From assembly GCF_900188405.1 (NCBI RefSeq), contig NZ_FZOF01000030.1, positions 43,834 to 107,833 on the forward strand: 64,000 nucleotides of DNA, read 5' to 3'. Under the pieces are notes generated by a model. The model made no database searches. It was not told the origin of the DNA and was given only the letters and a program-made list of their open reading frames with translations. The stretch is from Actinacidiphila glaucinigra (GTDB lineage: Bacteria > Actinomycetota > Actinomycetes > Streptomycetales > Streptomycetaceae). Shown here piece after piece: positions 7,913 through 16,776 of the stretch (positions are counted from its first letter, which is position 1; each line of letters opens with the position of its first letter). The translations under genes and the position numbers were made by a program.

Positions 7913-10873
7913 ATGACCATGCCCGCGCACCCGTCCGGCTCCCCGGCCGCCGGGCCGCACCTCACGTACTACGAGGACTTCTCCCCCGGCCACGGTGCGC
8001 TGCCGCCCCGGGCCTGGGTGCCCGCCTCCGACGCGGCACGGCTGAGCCTGAACGGCCTGTGGTGGTTCCGGCTCTCGCCGACCGCCACGGCCGAGGACAC
8101 CGCCTTCACCCGGCCGGACTTCGACGCCTCGCGCTGGGACATCCTCGCCGTCCCCGGCCACTGGGTACTGGGCGGCCACGGCGCGCCCGCGTACACCAAC
8201 GTCCGCTACCCCTTCCCCGTCGACCCGCCCCGGGTGCCGACGGAGAACCCGACCGGCGACCACCGGCACACCTTCGCCCTGCCGGAGGACTGGCCCGCCG
8301 GCGGCGAGACGGTGCTGCGCTTCGACGGCGTCGAGTCCTGCGCCCGGATCTGGCTCAACGGCCGTGAGGTGGGGGTCTTCAAGGGGAGCAGACTGCCCGC
8401 CGAGTACCCCGTGGGGCACCTGCTGAGGCGAAGGGGGAACGTGCTCGCGGTCCGCGTCCACCAGTGGTCCTCGGCCAGCTACCTGGAGGACCAGGACATG
8501 TGGTGGCTGCCCGGGGTCTTCCGGGACGTCACGCTGCTGCACCGGCCCGCCGGATGCGTCGCCGACTTCTTCGTGCACGCCGGCTGGGACCACTCCACCG
8601 GCGAGGGCACCCTGCGGGTGGACGCCCCGTCCGGCGGCCGGGTCACCGTGCCCGAACTGGGCGTCGACGTCGCGGTGGGCGAGACGGTCACCGTGCCCGC
8701 CGAGCCGTGGAGCGCCGAGGTGCCCCGGCTGTACGAGGCCGTGCTCACCGGCGCGGGCGAGCGCGTCCCGTTCCGCGTCGGCTTCCGCACGGTCGCCGTC
8801 GAGGACGGGGTCCTCAAGGTCAACGGCCGCCGGATCCTCTTCCGCGGCGTCAACCGCCACGAGTTCCACCCCGAGCACGGCCGCGCCCTGGACCTCGGCA
8901 CCATGCGCGAGGACCTGCTGCTGATGAAGCGTCACAACGTCAACGCCGTACGGACCAGCCACTACCCGCCGCATCCCGCCTTCCTCGACCTGTGCGACGA
9001 GCTCGGCCTGTGGGTCGTCGACGAGTGCGACCTGGAAACCCACGGCTTCGCGGAGGACGGCTGGGCGGGCAATCCCGTCGACGACGACCGCTGGACCCCT
9101 GCCCTGCTGGACCGCGCCGCCCGCATGGTCGAACGCGACAAGAACCACCCGAGTGTGCTCGTCTGGTCGCTGGGCAACGAATGCGGGACGGGCCGGGCAC
9201 TGACCGCCATGGCACGGTGGATCCGCGAGCGCGACCCGGACCGCCCCCTCCACTACGAGGGCGACCGCACCTGCGCCGACACGGACCTGTACTCCCGGAT
9301 GTACGCCCCGCACGCCGAGGTCGAGCGGATCGGCAGGCGCGAGGAGGAGCCCCTGGACGATCCCGCGCTCGACGCGAGGCGGCGCGCGATGCCCTTCCTG
9401 CTGTGCGAGTACGCGCACGCCATGGGCAACGGACCGGGCGGACTGGCGGAGTACCAGCGGCTGTTCGAGACCCACGAGCGGCTGCAGGGCGGTTTCGTCT
9501 GGGAGTGGATCGACCACGGCATCGCGCGCCGTACCCCGGACGGCAGGCGCTGGTTCGCCTACGGCGGCGACTTCGGCGAGGAACTGCACGACGGCAACTT
9601 CGTCTGCGACGGGCTGCTCTTCCCGGACCGGACGCCCTCGCCCGGCCTGGTCGAGTACAAGAAGGTGGTCGAGCCGGTGCGGATCGAGGGCGACCCGGTG
9701 GCGGGCACGGTACGCGTCACCAACCGCCATGACGTCGCGGACCTTTCGCACCTGCGCTTCACCTGGTCGTACGAGGTGGACGGGGTGGCCGCGGCCCGCG
9801 GCGACCTCGATGTGCCGCCGCTCGCCGCGGGCGGCACCACGGAGCTGAAGCTGCCGCTGCCGGCCGCGGCGGACGGGGCCGGGGAGGCGTTCTGGCAGGT
9901 GCGGGCGGTCCTGGCGCGGGACACCCCGTGGGCACCGGCCGGACACGAGGTGGCGTGGGGCCAGTGGCCCGCCGCGGACCGCCCGGGCAGCCTGCGGACG
10001 GCCCCCGATCCCGAGCGCCCGCACCGCCCCCGGCACGCGGAGGGCGGCGTGGTGCTGCTCGGACCGGGCACCTTCGACGCGGCCACCGGGGAACTGCGGC
10101 TGCTCGACGGCTTCGCCCTCGCCGGCCCCCGGCTGGACGTGTGGCGTGCCCCGACGGACAACGACCTCGGCGCCCCCTGGCAGTCCGACCCGCGCCACGG
10201 CCTGCTGTGGCGCGAGGCCGGCCTGCACCGGATGCGGCACCGGGTGGACGGCGTGGTCGCCGGGGACGACGCCCTCACCGTCACCACACGGGTCGCCCCC
10301 GCCGCCGGTTCGCTCGGGCTGCGCACGGTCTACCGCTGGACCGCGGACGGCGACCGGCTGCACCTGGCGGTGGCGGTCACTCCCGAGGGCCGGTGGACGC
10401 TGCCGCTCCCCCGGCTCGGGGTCCGCCTCGGCCTGTGCGGCACGCTCACCCGTGCCGAGTGGTTCGGCGGCGGCCCCGGCGAGGCCTACCCCGACACGCG
10501 GGCCGCCTCCCGCGTCGGCCTCCACACCGCCTCCGTCGACGCCCTGCAGACCCCGTACGTCCGCCCGCAGGAGAACGGCGCCCGCGCCGACGTCCGCCGG
10601 GTGCGGCTGCGCCGGGAGGACGGGACGGGGGTGGCGATCGAGGGCGGCCCGCCCTTCTGGTTCACCGCCCGGCGCTGGACCTCGGAAGAGCTGGACGCCG
10701 CCGCGCACACCTGCGACCTGGTGCCTGGGGACACCCTGTGGGTCAACCTCGACCACGCCCTGCACGGCATCGGCAGCCAGTCCTGCGGGCCCGGTGTGCT
10801 GCCCCGCCACCGGCTGGAGGCCGCCCCGGCCTCGTTCGGCTTCACCTTCACCACCCTCGGGGAGTCCCGGTGA
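7913..10873 (+). CDS. lacZ: Beta-galactosidase, glycoside hydrolase family 2
   Basis: A 986-residue LacZ-type enzyme, close to the usual 1,000 or so. It begins with a jelly-roll sugar-binding region, has the RGVNRHEFHPEHG segment, the acid/base Glu in SLGNECGTG (about E423), the nucleophile Glu in LLCEYAHAMGNG (about E499) and a C-terminal beta-sandwich (Bgal_small_N). Cytoplasmic: no signal peptide. ATG 7913 follows AGGAG (7904-7908); ATG 7919 is better spaced and equally possible. The upstream in-frame extension is Arg-rich and unlike the family, so it was left out. It overlaps the next gene, an MFS transporter, as GTGA, suggesting uptake and hydrolysis of a beta-galactoside. Confidence 0.95.
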   Translation: MTMPAHPSGSPAAGPHLTYYEDFSPGHGALPPRAWVPASDAARLSLNGLWWFRLSPTATAEDTAFTRPDFDASRWDILAVPGHWVLGGHGAPAYTNVRYPFPVDPPRVPTENPTGDHRHTFALPEDWPAGGETVLRFDGVESCARIWLNGREVGVFKGSRLPAEYPVGHLLRRRGNVLAVRVHQWSSASYLEDQDMWWLPGVFRDVTLLHRPAGCVADFFVHAGWDHSTGEGTLRVDAPSGGRVTVPELGVDVAVGETVTVPAEPWSAEVPRLYEAVLTGAGERVPFRVGFRTVAVEDGVLKVNGRRILFRGVNRHEFHPEHGRALDLGTMREDLLLMKRHNVNAVRTSHYPPHPAFLDLCDELGLWVVDECDLETHGFAEDGWAGNPVDDDRWTPALLDRAARMVERDKNHPSVLVWSLGNECGTGRALTAMARWIRERDPDRPLHYEGDRTCADTDLYSRMYAPHAEVERIGRREEEPLDDPALDARRRAMPFLLCEYAHAMGNGPGGLAEYQRLFETHERLQGGFVWEWIDHGIARRTPDGRRWFAYGGDFGEELHDGNFVCDGLLFPDRTPSPGLVEYKKVVEPVRIEGDPVAGTVRVTNRHDVADLSHLRFTWSYEVDGVAAARGDLDVPPLAAGGTTELKLPLPAAADGAGEAFWQVRAVLARDTPWAPAGHEVAWGQWPAADRPGSLRTAPDPERPHRPRHAEGGVVLLGPGTFDAATGELRLLDGFALAGPRLDVWRAPTDNDLGAPWQSDPRHGLLWREAGLHRMRHRVDGVVAGDDALTVTTRVAPAAGSLGLRTVYRWTADGDRLHLAVAVTPEGRWTLPLPRLGVRLGLCGTLTRAEWFGGGPGEAYPDTRAASRVGLHTASVDALQTPYVRPQENGARADVRRVRLRREDGTGVAIEGGPPFWFTARRWTSEELDAAAHTCDLVPGDTLWVNLDHALHGIGSQSCGPGVLPRHRLEAAPASFGFTFTTLGESR

Positions 10874-12045
10874 CCACCGCCCTGCGCGACACCGCGCCCG
10901 CGCCCCGTCTCTTCAGCCGGCCCGCGGTGGTGGCGTCCTGCGCCGGGTTCGTCCTCATCGGCGCCCTCCAGGCGCTGTACGGCCCCGCGCTGCCCGCACT
11001 GCGGCAGGAGCACGGGCTGTCGCCGTCGATGGCGGGGCTGGGGCTGAGCGCGCACTTCGTCGGCGGTGTCGCGGGGGTGCTGCTCTTCGACGCGGTGCAC
11101 GGCCGGATCGGCAGCCGACGGCTGCTGACGGTGTCGTACGCGCTGATGGCGGTGGGTGGCGGGGCCTTCGCGCTCGCGCCGGACTGGCCCGTCGCGCTGG
11201 GCGCGGCGCTGCTGACGGGGCTCGGCTTCGGCGGCATCGACTACGGGCTCAACCAGTTGTTCGCGGTGGGCTTCGGGAACCGCGGCGCGGCGATGCTCAA
11301 CGTGCTCAACGCCCACTTCGGGATCGGCGCGGTCGCCGGTCCCGCCCTGCTCGCCGCCCTCGGCCCCGGCCGTTACGCGGCCGTGTTCGCCGGATGCGCC
11401 GTCCTCGCGGGCGTCCTCGCGCTGAGCACGCGCGGGGTGCGGGCACAGGCGCCGGCCGCCGCGCCCGCCACCGCCCGGCCGGGCGCGAGGGGGCGGCTGG
11501 TCACGCCGGTGCTGCTGGGCTTCGTGGCGCTGTACGTCCTGCATGTGGGGGTGGAGGCGGGCGTCGGCGGCTGGGAGCCGACGCATCTGGAGTCCCTGGG
11601 GCACCCGGCGGCGTACGCGGCGTCCGCGACGGCGGTGTACTGGCTGATGATGACCGCGGGACGGTTCCTCGTCGTGCCGATCGCGCTGAGGTACCCGGCG
11701 CCGCGGATCCTGCTGGTGTGCTGCGCCGGGATGACGGGCTGTCTTGCGCTGGCGGCGGTCCCCGCGCTCGCGCCGTACGCCTACGCGGGTGTGGGGCTGT
11801 TCATCGCCCCGCTCTTCCCGACCGGACTGCCGTGGCTGGCGCGTGCGGTGCCCGGGGCGCGGCGCGCGGGGGCGTGGGTCATCGCCGCGTCCATGGTCGG
11901 CGGTGTGGCGGCCCCGCCGGCACTCGGCAAGGGCATCGAGGCCTCCGGCGTCGGCGCCGTCCCGCTGCTGCTGCTCCTGCTGTCGGCGGCGAGCCTCGCG
12001 GCGACGGTCTGGCTCACACGGGCTGCGGGCGACGGCGACGGCTGA
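10870..12045 (+). CDS. MFS transporter, coupled to beta-galactosidase
   Basis: 391 residues with about twelve hydrophobic segments. The early loop reads LFDAVHGRIGSRRLL, a variant of the MFS motif between helices 2 and 3, and YGLNQLFAVGFGNRGAAMLN is typical of the fucose/glucose-permease-like branch of MFS sugar carriers. GTG 10870 overlaps the lacZ stop, with GGAG 6 nt before it, so the two are translated together. The substrate is probably a galactoside or the sugar released by LacZ; that is inferred from position. A strong terminator follows (12064-12094). Confidence 0.85.
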   Translation: MTTALRDTAPAPRLFSRPAVVASCAGFVLIGALQALYGPALPALRQEHGLSPSMAGLGLSAHFVGGVAGVLLFDAVHGRIGSRRLLTVSYALMAVGGGAFALAPDWPVALGAALLTGLGFGGIDYGLNQLFAVGFGNRGAAMLNVLNAHFGIGAVAGPALLAALGPGRYAAVFAGCAVLAGVLALSTRGVRAQAPAAAPATARPGARGRLVTPVLLGFVALYVLHVGVEAGVGGWEPTHLESLGHPAAYAASATAVYWLMMTAGRFLVVPIALRYPAPRILLVCCAGMTGCLALAAVPALAPYAYAGVGLFIAPLFPTGLPWLARAVPGARRAGAWVIAASMVGGVAAPPALGKGIEASGVGAVPLLLLLLSAASLAATVWLTRAAGDGDG

Positions 12046-12063
12046 CGGTGACGGCCCGCGGTG

Positions 12064-12094
12064 GAGGGGCGGGCGCGGTGGGCGCCCGCCCCTC
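12064..12094. terminator. Bidirectional hairpin terminator
   Basis: Two 13-bp perfect arms (GAGGGGCGGGCGC and its complement) enclose a 5-base loop between two convergent genes. There is no T-run, as is usual in Streptomyces. Confidence 0.75.
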
Positions 12095-12099
12095 GTCGC

Positions 12100-13266
12100 T
12101 CACGCCGGTGCGCTGTCCGGCTGCGGGGCGGTCGGCCGCGCGTCGTCGGTGAGAGCGGGCCAGGTCCGGGCGGCGGCGCCCTGCGCGATCGCCCGCCACC
12201 AGGGGTCGAGCGGGAGCCCGGCCGCGGGCTCGAAGGGCTCGCCGGGGCGCGGTACGGCGACCCGGGCCCCCACGGCCAGCGCCGCGGTGACGGTGCCCTC
12301 CGCGGGCTCCTCCCACGGGTGCGGGGCCAGGTTGAACGTGCCCCAGTGGATGGGGAGCATGATCGCGCCGCGCAGGTCCTGGTGGGCGCGGACGCCCTCC
12401 TCGGGAGTCATGTGGATGTCCGGCCAGAAGTCGCTGTACGCACCGATCTGCACCATGGTGGCGTCGAACGGCCCGTACGCCTCGCCGATCTCCGCGAAAC
12501 CGGGGAAGTAGCCGGTGTCGCCGCTGTGGTAGACGCGGTGTTCGGGCCCCGCGACGACCCAGGACGCCCACAGGGTGTGCTGGGTGTTGCGGATCGCGCG
12601 GCCGCAGAAGTGCCGCGCCGGGGTCGCGGTGAGGGTGAGACCGGCCACCTGCGTCGACTCGTGCCAGTCCAGCTCGGTCGTCCGGTCCGCGGGGACGCCC
12701 CAGCGCTCCAGGTGGGCACCGACGCCCAGCGGCACCACGAAGCGGGTGCCGGTACCGGCCAGCGCCTTGATCGTGGGCATGTCGAGGTGGTCGTAGTGGT
12801 CGTGCGAGATGACGATGACGTCGGCCTCGCCCAGTTCCTTCAGGGCCGCCGGCGGCCGGTGGAGGCGCTTGGGACCGACGAAGGAGAACGGGGAGCAGCG
12901 CTCGCCCCAGACCGGGTCGAACAGGACGCGGCGCCCGTCGATCTCGGCCAGGACGGTGGAGTGGCCCATCCAGGTGAGTCGCAGGCCCGAAGCGGGCGGG
13001 ACGGCCAGATCGGCAAGGGTCGTGGCGTGCAGCGGGATGGCCCCCGCCGGGGCCCTGCGGATCCGCTCCCCCTTGCGGAAGTACGTCCGGGCGAACCGCA
13101 GCATCGATCCGGAGGGCGCCGTACGTGCGCCGACGGGGTTGGTGAACACCCCGTCGGCGAAGTTCGGCGACCGCCGGATGCGCTCCATCCTCTCCCCGTA
13201 GGGGTTGTCTCCGAAGGCGGGGATGAGGCTGGAGAGCAGGGAACGCTTCGGACTGGGGCCGGACAC
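12100..13266 (-). CDS. MBL-fold metallo-hydrolase (NAPE-PLD/UlaG-like)
   Basis: 388 residues. SHDHYDHLD near residue 150 is the HxHxDH zinc motif of the metallo-beta-lactamase fold; further ligands are in the ATPARHF and HSGDTGYF segments and in PIHWGTF near the end. The order and spacing fit the NAPE-PLD-like/UlaG-like branch, whose members cleave phosphodiesters or lactones; the substrate here is unknown. Start chosen at GTG 13266 because GGGAGGT lies just upstream; the in-frame extension to 13344 has no such site and no family-like sequence. Bases 13267-13554 hold only its promoter region; I see no gene there. Confidence 0.85.
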   Translation of the reverse strand: MSGPSPKRSLLSSLIPAFGDNPYGERMERIRRSPNFADGVFTNPVGARTAPSGSMLRFARTYFRKGERIRRAPAGAIPLHATTLADLAVPPASGLRLTWMGHSTVLAEIDGRRVLFDPVWGERCSPFSFVGPKRLHRPPAALKELGEADVIVISHDHYDHLDMPTIKALAGTGTRFVVPLGVGAHLERWGVPADRTTELDWHESTQVAGLTLTATPARHFCGRAIRNTQHTLWASWVVAGPEHRVYHSGDTGYFPGFAEIGEAYGPFDATMVQIGAYSDFWPDIHMTPEEGVRAHQDLRGAIMLPIHWGTFNLAPHPWEEPAEGTVTAALAVGARVAVPRPGEPFEPAAGLPLDPWWRAIAQGAAARTWPALTDDARPTAPQPDSAPA

Positions 13267-13554
13267 GGCACCTCCCGTTGGTCGGCGGTCACGAACGTGC
13301 CGTGAGCCGTCCGGCCCCGGCAGAACCAGTATGTACAGCGACAACTCCTACACCGGTCATTCCGGTTCCGCGCCCCTTTGCGGGATCGGCCGGCGGCGGC
13401 CCGCCCCCACCCGCCCACAACCGGCGGCACGGCTGTGAGCAGGATGTTCGCCGGAGCGGGAGATCGTCGCCCGCACTCTCGATGGTGCCACCGTCGCGGG
13501 CCGGGTGCCGCCCGCCCCACCGGGCGCGGGCGGCGGACCGCGCCGGAGGCGCCC

Positions 13555-13983
13555 TTACGCGGGGCGGGGCTGGCCGTACGCGCGCTCGACGTGGAGCTTC
13601 AGCACCAGGCGCCTGTCCTCGACCATGGCCCCGCGGTAGTCGTCCCAGTCCGGGTGCTCGCCCTGCACGGCACGGAAGAGGTCGATGAGCTCCTCGACCG
13701 TCGCATCGTCCCGCTCCGCCGCGACGGGGGTGAGTTCCGCGGTGCCCTCCGCGACGGTCCAGGCCCAGCGGTCGGCCGTGGTGACGTGGTAGCTGGCCCG
13801 GGGGTCGCGCCGCAGGTTGCGGGTCTTGGCCCGGTCGTCGGTGAGGGAGACCCGCAGGACCCGGGTGTCCGGGTCGTAGTGGTGGTTGACGTTGGACATC
13901 TGGGGGCGGCCGTCCCGCTTGAGGGTGACGAGCACGCCCCCGTTGGTGTCGGCGAGCAGGCTGAGAAGGTCTTTGTCGCTCAT
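13555..13983 (-). CDS. PPOX-class F420-dependent oxidoreductase
   Basis: 142 residues, the usual size for the split beta-barrel family that uses F420 or FMN. Diagnostic stretches are GVLVTLKRDGRPQMSNV, RVSLTDDRAKTRNLRRDPR and DRWAWTVAEGTAELTP, with the Lys/Arg residues that bind the cofactor phosphate tail. Soluble and cytoplasmic. Stands alone; the 217 bases before it carry no recognisable gene. Substrate cannot be inferred. Confidence 0.85.
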   Translation of the reverse strand: MSDKDLLSLLADTNGGVLVTLKRDGRPQMSNVNHHYDPDTRVLRVSLTDDRAKTRNLRRDPRASYHVTTADRWAWTVAEGTAELTPVAAERDDATVEELIDLFRAVQGEHPDWDDYRGAMVEDRRLVLKLHVERAYGQPRPA

Positions 13984-14200
13984 GGCAGCCTCAACGACCG
14001 TGCGGGGGCGAGGATTCCGCGACCGCGTCCACCCGGGCCGGCCACGCCTGGTGGGTGGCTCCGTCGCCCCCGGTGGCGGTCACCTGGTGGCGCCCCCCGT
14101 GGGCGCGCCCCGTGCACGGCTCAGCGCCCGGTCGTCCAGGGCCTGTTCGCGGTCGTCCACGACACCACGGACCCGGGCGCGGGTGCCGTACGAGCCCCTC

Positions 14201-14830
14201 TCAGCCGCCGGCCGGCGCCGATGTCCCGCGTCCCAGGTACGTCAGGGGGCCCGGGTCCGGGACGGGGAGCTCACGGAAGCCCATCCGGTCGTAGAAGGCA
14301 CGGGCGGCGGTGTTGGCGGTGACCATGCCGAGGTGGACGGCGCCGACGCCCCGGCCGGCCAGGGTGGAGAGGAGACGGCCCATCAGTTCCCTTCCGTAGC
14401 CCTGCCGCTGGTACTCGGGCAGCAGGTCGATGTGCAGGTGCGCCGGGTACGCGGCGAGTTCGGGCACGATCATGCGCTCCGGGCGGTGCAGGAGGTCCGC
14501 CATCAGGTCGTCGGGGGTGACCGGGGGCCCGGACGGCTTCGGGTGGCGGTGCTCGAGCCGGGGCAGCCACTCGGCGCGGAAGCGCCGCACGAAGGCGGCG
14601 GTGTCCGCGGTACCGACGATGTAGCCGACGGCGCGCGTGCCGTCGTCGACGACGAAGGCGAGTCCGGGCTCGAGGTGGGCGTAGGGACCCGCGAAGTTGT
14701 CCGGCAGCAGATCGTGGTCGGTGTAGAGGTGCCGCGCGTCCCCGCCCTCATGGCCGGTGCGCACGCAGATGTCGTAGACGGCGGCCCGGTCCTCCGGGCG
14801 GTAGAGGCGGATCACGGCGCGTGGGGTCAT
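14201..14830 (-). CDS. GNAT N-acetyltransferase
   Basis: 209 residues from ATG 14830 (MTPRAVIRLYRPED); the in-frame extension to 14878 is not family-like. The acetyl-CoA site is LLPEYQRQGYGRELM (motif A, Q-R-Q-G-Y-G) and the C-terminal part has NTAARAFYDRMGFRELP (motif B). The insert with HPKPSGPPVTPDDLMADLL between strands 2 and 3 resembles protein/O-GlcNAcase-type acetyltransferases. The acceptor substrate is unknown. Its start region overlaps nothing; the alpha/beta hydrolase gene begins about 100 nt away in the other direction, so promoters are shared back to back. Confidence 0.85.
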   Translation of the reverse strand: MTPRAVIRLYRPEDRAAVYDICVRTGHEGGDARHLYTDHDLLPDNFAGPYAHLEPGLAFVVDDGTRAVGYIVGTADTAAFVRRFRAEWLPRLEHRHPKPSGPPVTPDDLMADLLHRPERMIVPELAAYPAHLHIDLLPEYQRQGYGRELMGRLLSTLAGRGVGAVHLGMVTANTAARAFYDRMGFRELPVPDPGPLTYLGRGTSAPAGG

Positions 14831-14928
14831 GCGGGCATGATGCGCTCCATGGGAGCGCTCCCACAACCCCTGCGGCACACCGCGTTAGGCTGAACCACAC
14901 GGGGGCCCATCGGCCGAGGGAGGTCGCC

Positions 14929-15783
14929 ATGGCCCCGGCCACCGAGGCGCTGGCCGTGTCGCACGGCCCGTACCGGCTGCACGCCGAGATCACCCCGGGC
15001 CCCGGGGCGCCCGCCGTCCTGATGCACGGCTTCCCCGACAGCAGCCGCCTGTACGACCGCCTCCTGCCCCACCTCGCGGGCAGACTCCCGGTGGTGCGCT
15101 TCGACTTCCTCGGGTGGGGTCGCTCCGACAAGCCGTCCGGCCACGCCTACACCGTCGCCCAGCAGGTGGACGACCTCGAATCCGTCGCCGACGCCCTCGC
15201 CGCGGGCCGCACCGGCAGGCGCCTGGTCCTGGTGGCGCACGACGCCTCGGGACCGCCCGCGATCGACTGGGCGCTGGACCACCCGGAGCGCGTGGCCCGG
15301 CTGGTCCTGCTCAACACCTACTACCACTGGACCCCCGCGCTGCGCCGCCCGCCGGCGATCGCCCTCTACTCCACCCCGGTTCTGCGCTCGGCGGCCCGCG
15401 CGGTCGTCAGGCGCCTGCCCGAACTGGACCGCAGGCTCTATGCCTGGCAGGTGGGCGGATTCATCCGCGATCCTCAACTGCGCGAGGCGTATGTGGAGCG
15501 GCTCTACGCGCAGTTCCCCGCGGCGCGCCCGGCGTTCTGGGCGCTCAACGACGAGTTGCTGCACGCGGTGCTGAGCCGCCGCCGGCGCATCCCGGAGATG
15601 CGCGAGTTCCAGCCCCCGGTCCGGGTGGTGTTCGGCACCCTGGACCGCTGGCTCAACACCCGTGTCGCCCGGCAGTTCTCGGTGATCTTCCCCCACAGCG
15701 AACTGCGCCTTGTGATGCACGCCGGGCACTACGTCCAGGTCGACGAGCCCGAGCGGGTCGCCGACGCCATCACCGCCCCGTAG
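14929..15783 (+). CDS. Alpha/beta hydrolase, haloalkane dehalogenase/epoxide hydrolase-like
   Basis: 284 residues. MHGFPDSSRLYD provides the oxyanion-loop HGFP motif; the nucleophile elbow reads VAHDASGPPA, so the nucleophile is Asp (about D105) rather than Ser, as in haloalkane dehalogenases and epoxide hydrolases. The base is His in HAGHYVQVDEP near the C-terminus. A DFLGWGRSDKP motif is also family-typical. ATG 14929 is preceded by GGGAGG. No signal peptide. The exact substrate is not predictable. A 17-bp stem terminator follows. Confidence 0.88.
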   Translation: MAPATEALAVSHGPYRLHAEITPGPGAPAVLMHGFPDSSRLYDRLLPHLAGRLPVVRFDFLGWGRSDKPSGHAYTVAQQVDDLESVADALAAGRTGRRLVLVAHDASGPPAIDWALDHPERVARLVLLNTYYHWTPALRRPPAIALYSTPVLRSAARAVVRRLPELDRRLYAWQVGGFIRDPQLREAYVERLYAQFPAARPAFWALNDELLHAVLSRRRRIPEMREFQPPVRVVFGTLDRWLNTRVARQFSVIFPHSELRLVMHAGHYVQVDEPERVADAITAP

Positions 15784-15795
15784 TGCGAGGGGGCC

Positions 15796-15837
15796 GGGTC
15801 CCGGACCGGGCGGCGCGCGACGCCCGGTCCGGGACCC
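15796..15837. terminator. Strong bidirectional terminator
   Basis: Perfect 17-bp arms (15796-15812 and 15821-15837) with an 8-base loop, between the convergent hydrolase and DUF4360 genes. Confidence 0.8.
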
Positions 15838-15847
15838 GCCGGGGCGC

Positions 15848-16498
15848 TCACGCGCCGGGACACTCCTTCCACGCCATGTGGTAGGTGGTCCTGATGCTTC
15901 CGTCCGTGGAGTCCATCGCCATGAAGCTCGTGGTCCGCGACGGGTCCGAACTGCCGGCGCTCACCCGCAGTTCGGTGTTGATGTTGAAGTTGCGCAGTTC
16001 GCCGCAGGGCGCCCAGACCAGCGCGGCGACGTCGACGCTGTCGGTGGACTGCCAGTTGTCGTCGAGCGCGCCGCGGAAGGTGTGGCTGATGGCGTTGGTC
16101 TCGGGCGAGCCCTGGAAGTAGTAGCTGGCCTTCTGTACGCCGGAGGCGCCGCGCTCCAGGTGCGCGAAGCCGCGGTAGTCGGCGGCGGCGATCGCGTAGG
16201 TGAAGCCCTGCGGCACGTGCACGTTCAGGTTGAGCTGGCAGTTCTTGCGGAAGTCGGTGGGCTTGGAGCCCACGCCCACCTGGGCGACATAGGCGCTGTA
16301 CGTGACGGTGAACGCCTCGTTGTCCGGGGAGACGGCGACCGCGGCGGTACCGGCCGGACAACCCGAACCGTTGACCGTCGCGACGTCGATGACGATCCGG
16401 TCCGGCGGGGGCGGGGTGGCGCCGCCCGGTTCCCAGGCCTGCGGGCCGAGCAGCGAGGCGGCCGCCGCACCGCTCAACGCTATCGCACGTAACGTCAT
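15848..16498 (-). CDS. Secreted DUF4360 protein
   Basis: 216 residues from ATG 16498. The N-terminus MTLRAIALSGAAAASLL is a signal peptide with a short basic region and Ala-rich core. The mature part shows the DUF4360 pattern: NGSGCPAGTAAVAVSPDNEAFTV, then KNCQLNLNVHVPQGF and a final ELRV...MAWKEC, with four or more conserved Cys that probably form disulfides outside the cell. Found widely in Streptomyces and in fungi; function unknown. The in-frame extension to 16618 was rejected because it would hide the signal peptide. Confidence 0.85.
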   Translation of the reverse strand: MTLRAIALSGAAAASLLGPQAWEPGGATPPPPDRIVIDVATVNGSGCPAGTAAVAVSPDNEAFTVTYSAYVAQVGVGSKPTDFRKNCQLNLNVHVPQGFTYAIAAADYRGFAHLERGASGVQKASYYFQGSPETNAISHTFRGALDDNWQSTDSVDVAALVWAPCGELRNFNINTELRVSAGSSDPSRTTSFMAMDSTDGSIRTTYHMAWKECPGA

Positions 16499-16763
16499 GA
16501 GGGGATTCCCTTCAGGTCGTCGAGGGAGCTGCGACGCCGGGTCGTGCACCCCGTTCGGCGTCGCGTACACGACACCATGCGTCACCGTTCGCGTACAGAA
16601 TCCCCACGGGTTTCCCACATGAATGGCCGACCCCCGTCGCCCCTGGCGCGGAAGTGACGCATGAGATCCGGACAGTGACCGGGCGTCAGGTAAGCCGGAG
16701 CGTTCCTTCCGTGCCGTCCGAGACGCAGCCTGTCCGAAGGGTCCCCTCTCATACGCGGACGTC

Positions 16764-16769
16764 TACGCT
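16764..16769 (+). promoter_or_regulatory. -10 element before the AraC gene
   Basis: TACGCT ends 7 nt before ATG 16777, the spacing of a leaderless transcript. GGAGGG is also present but only one base from the ATG, too close to act as a normal ribosome site. Confidence 0.45.
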
Positions 16770-16776
16770 GGAGGGC

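Noticed and set aside
5162..10810. Minus-strand open frame of 1,882 codons antisense to the TPR-like, kinase-remnant and lacZ genes
   Set aside because: It is a GC-rich shadow: low-complexity Gly/Pro/Val/Arg/Asp composition, no family similarity, and it covers well-supported genes and a promoter on the plus strand.
13267..13554. Hidden gene between the metallo-hydrolase and F420 oxidoreductase genes
   Set aside because: Frames are short or low-complexity and no ribosome site precedes them.
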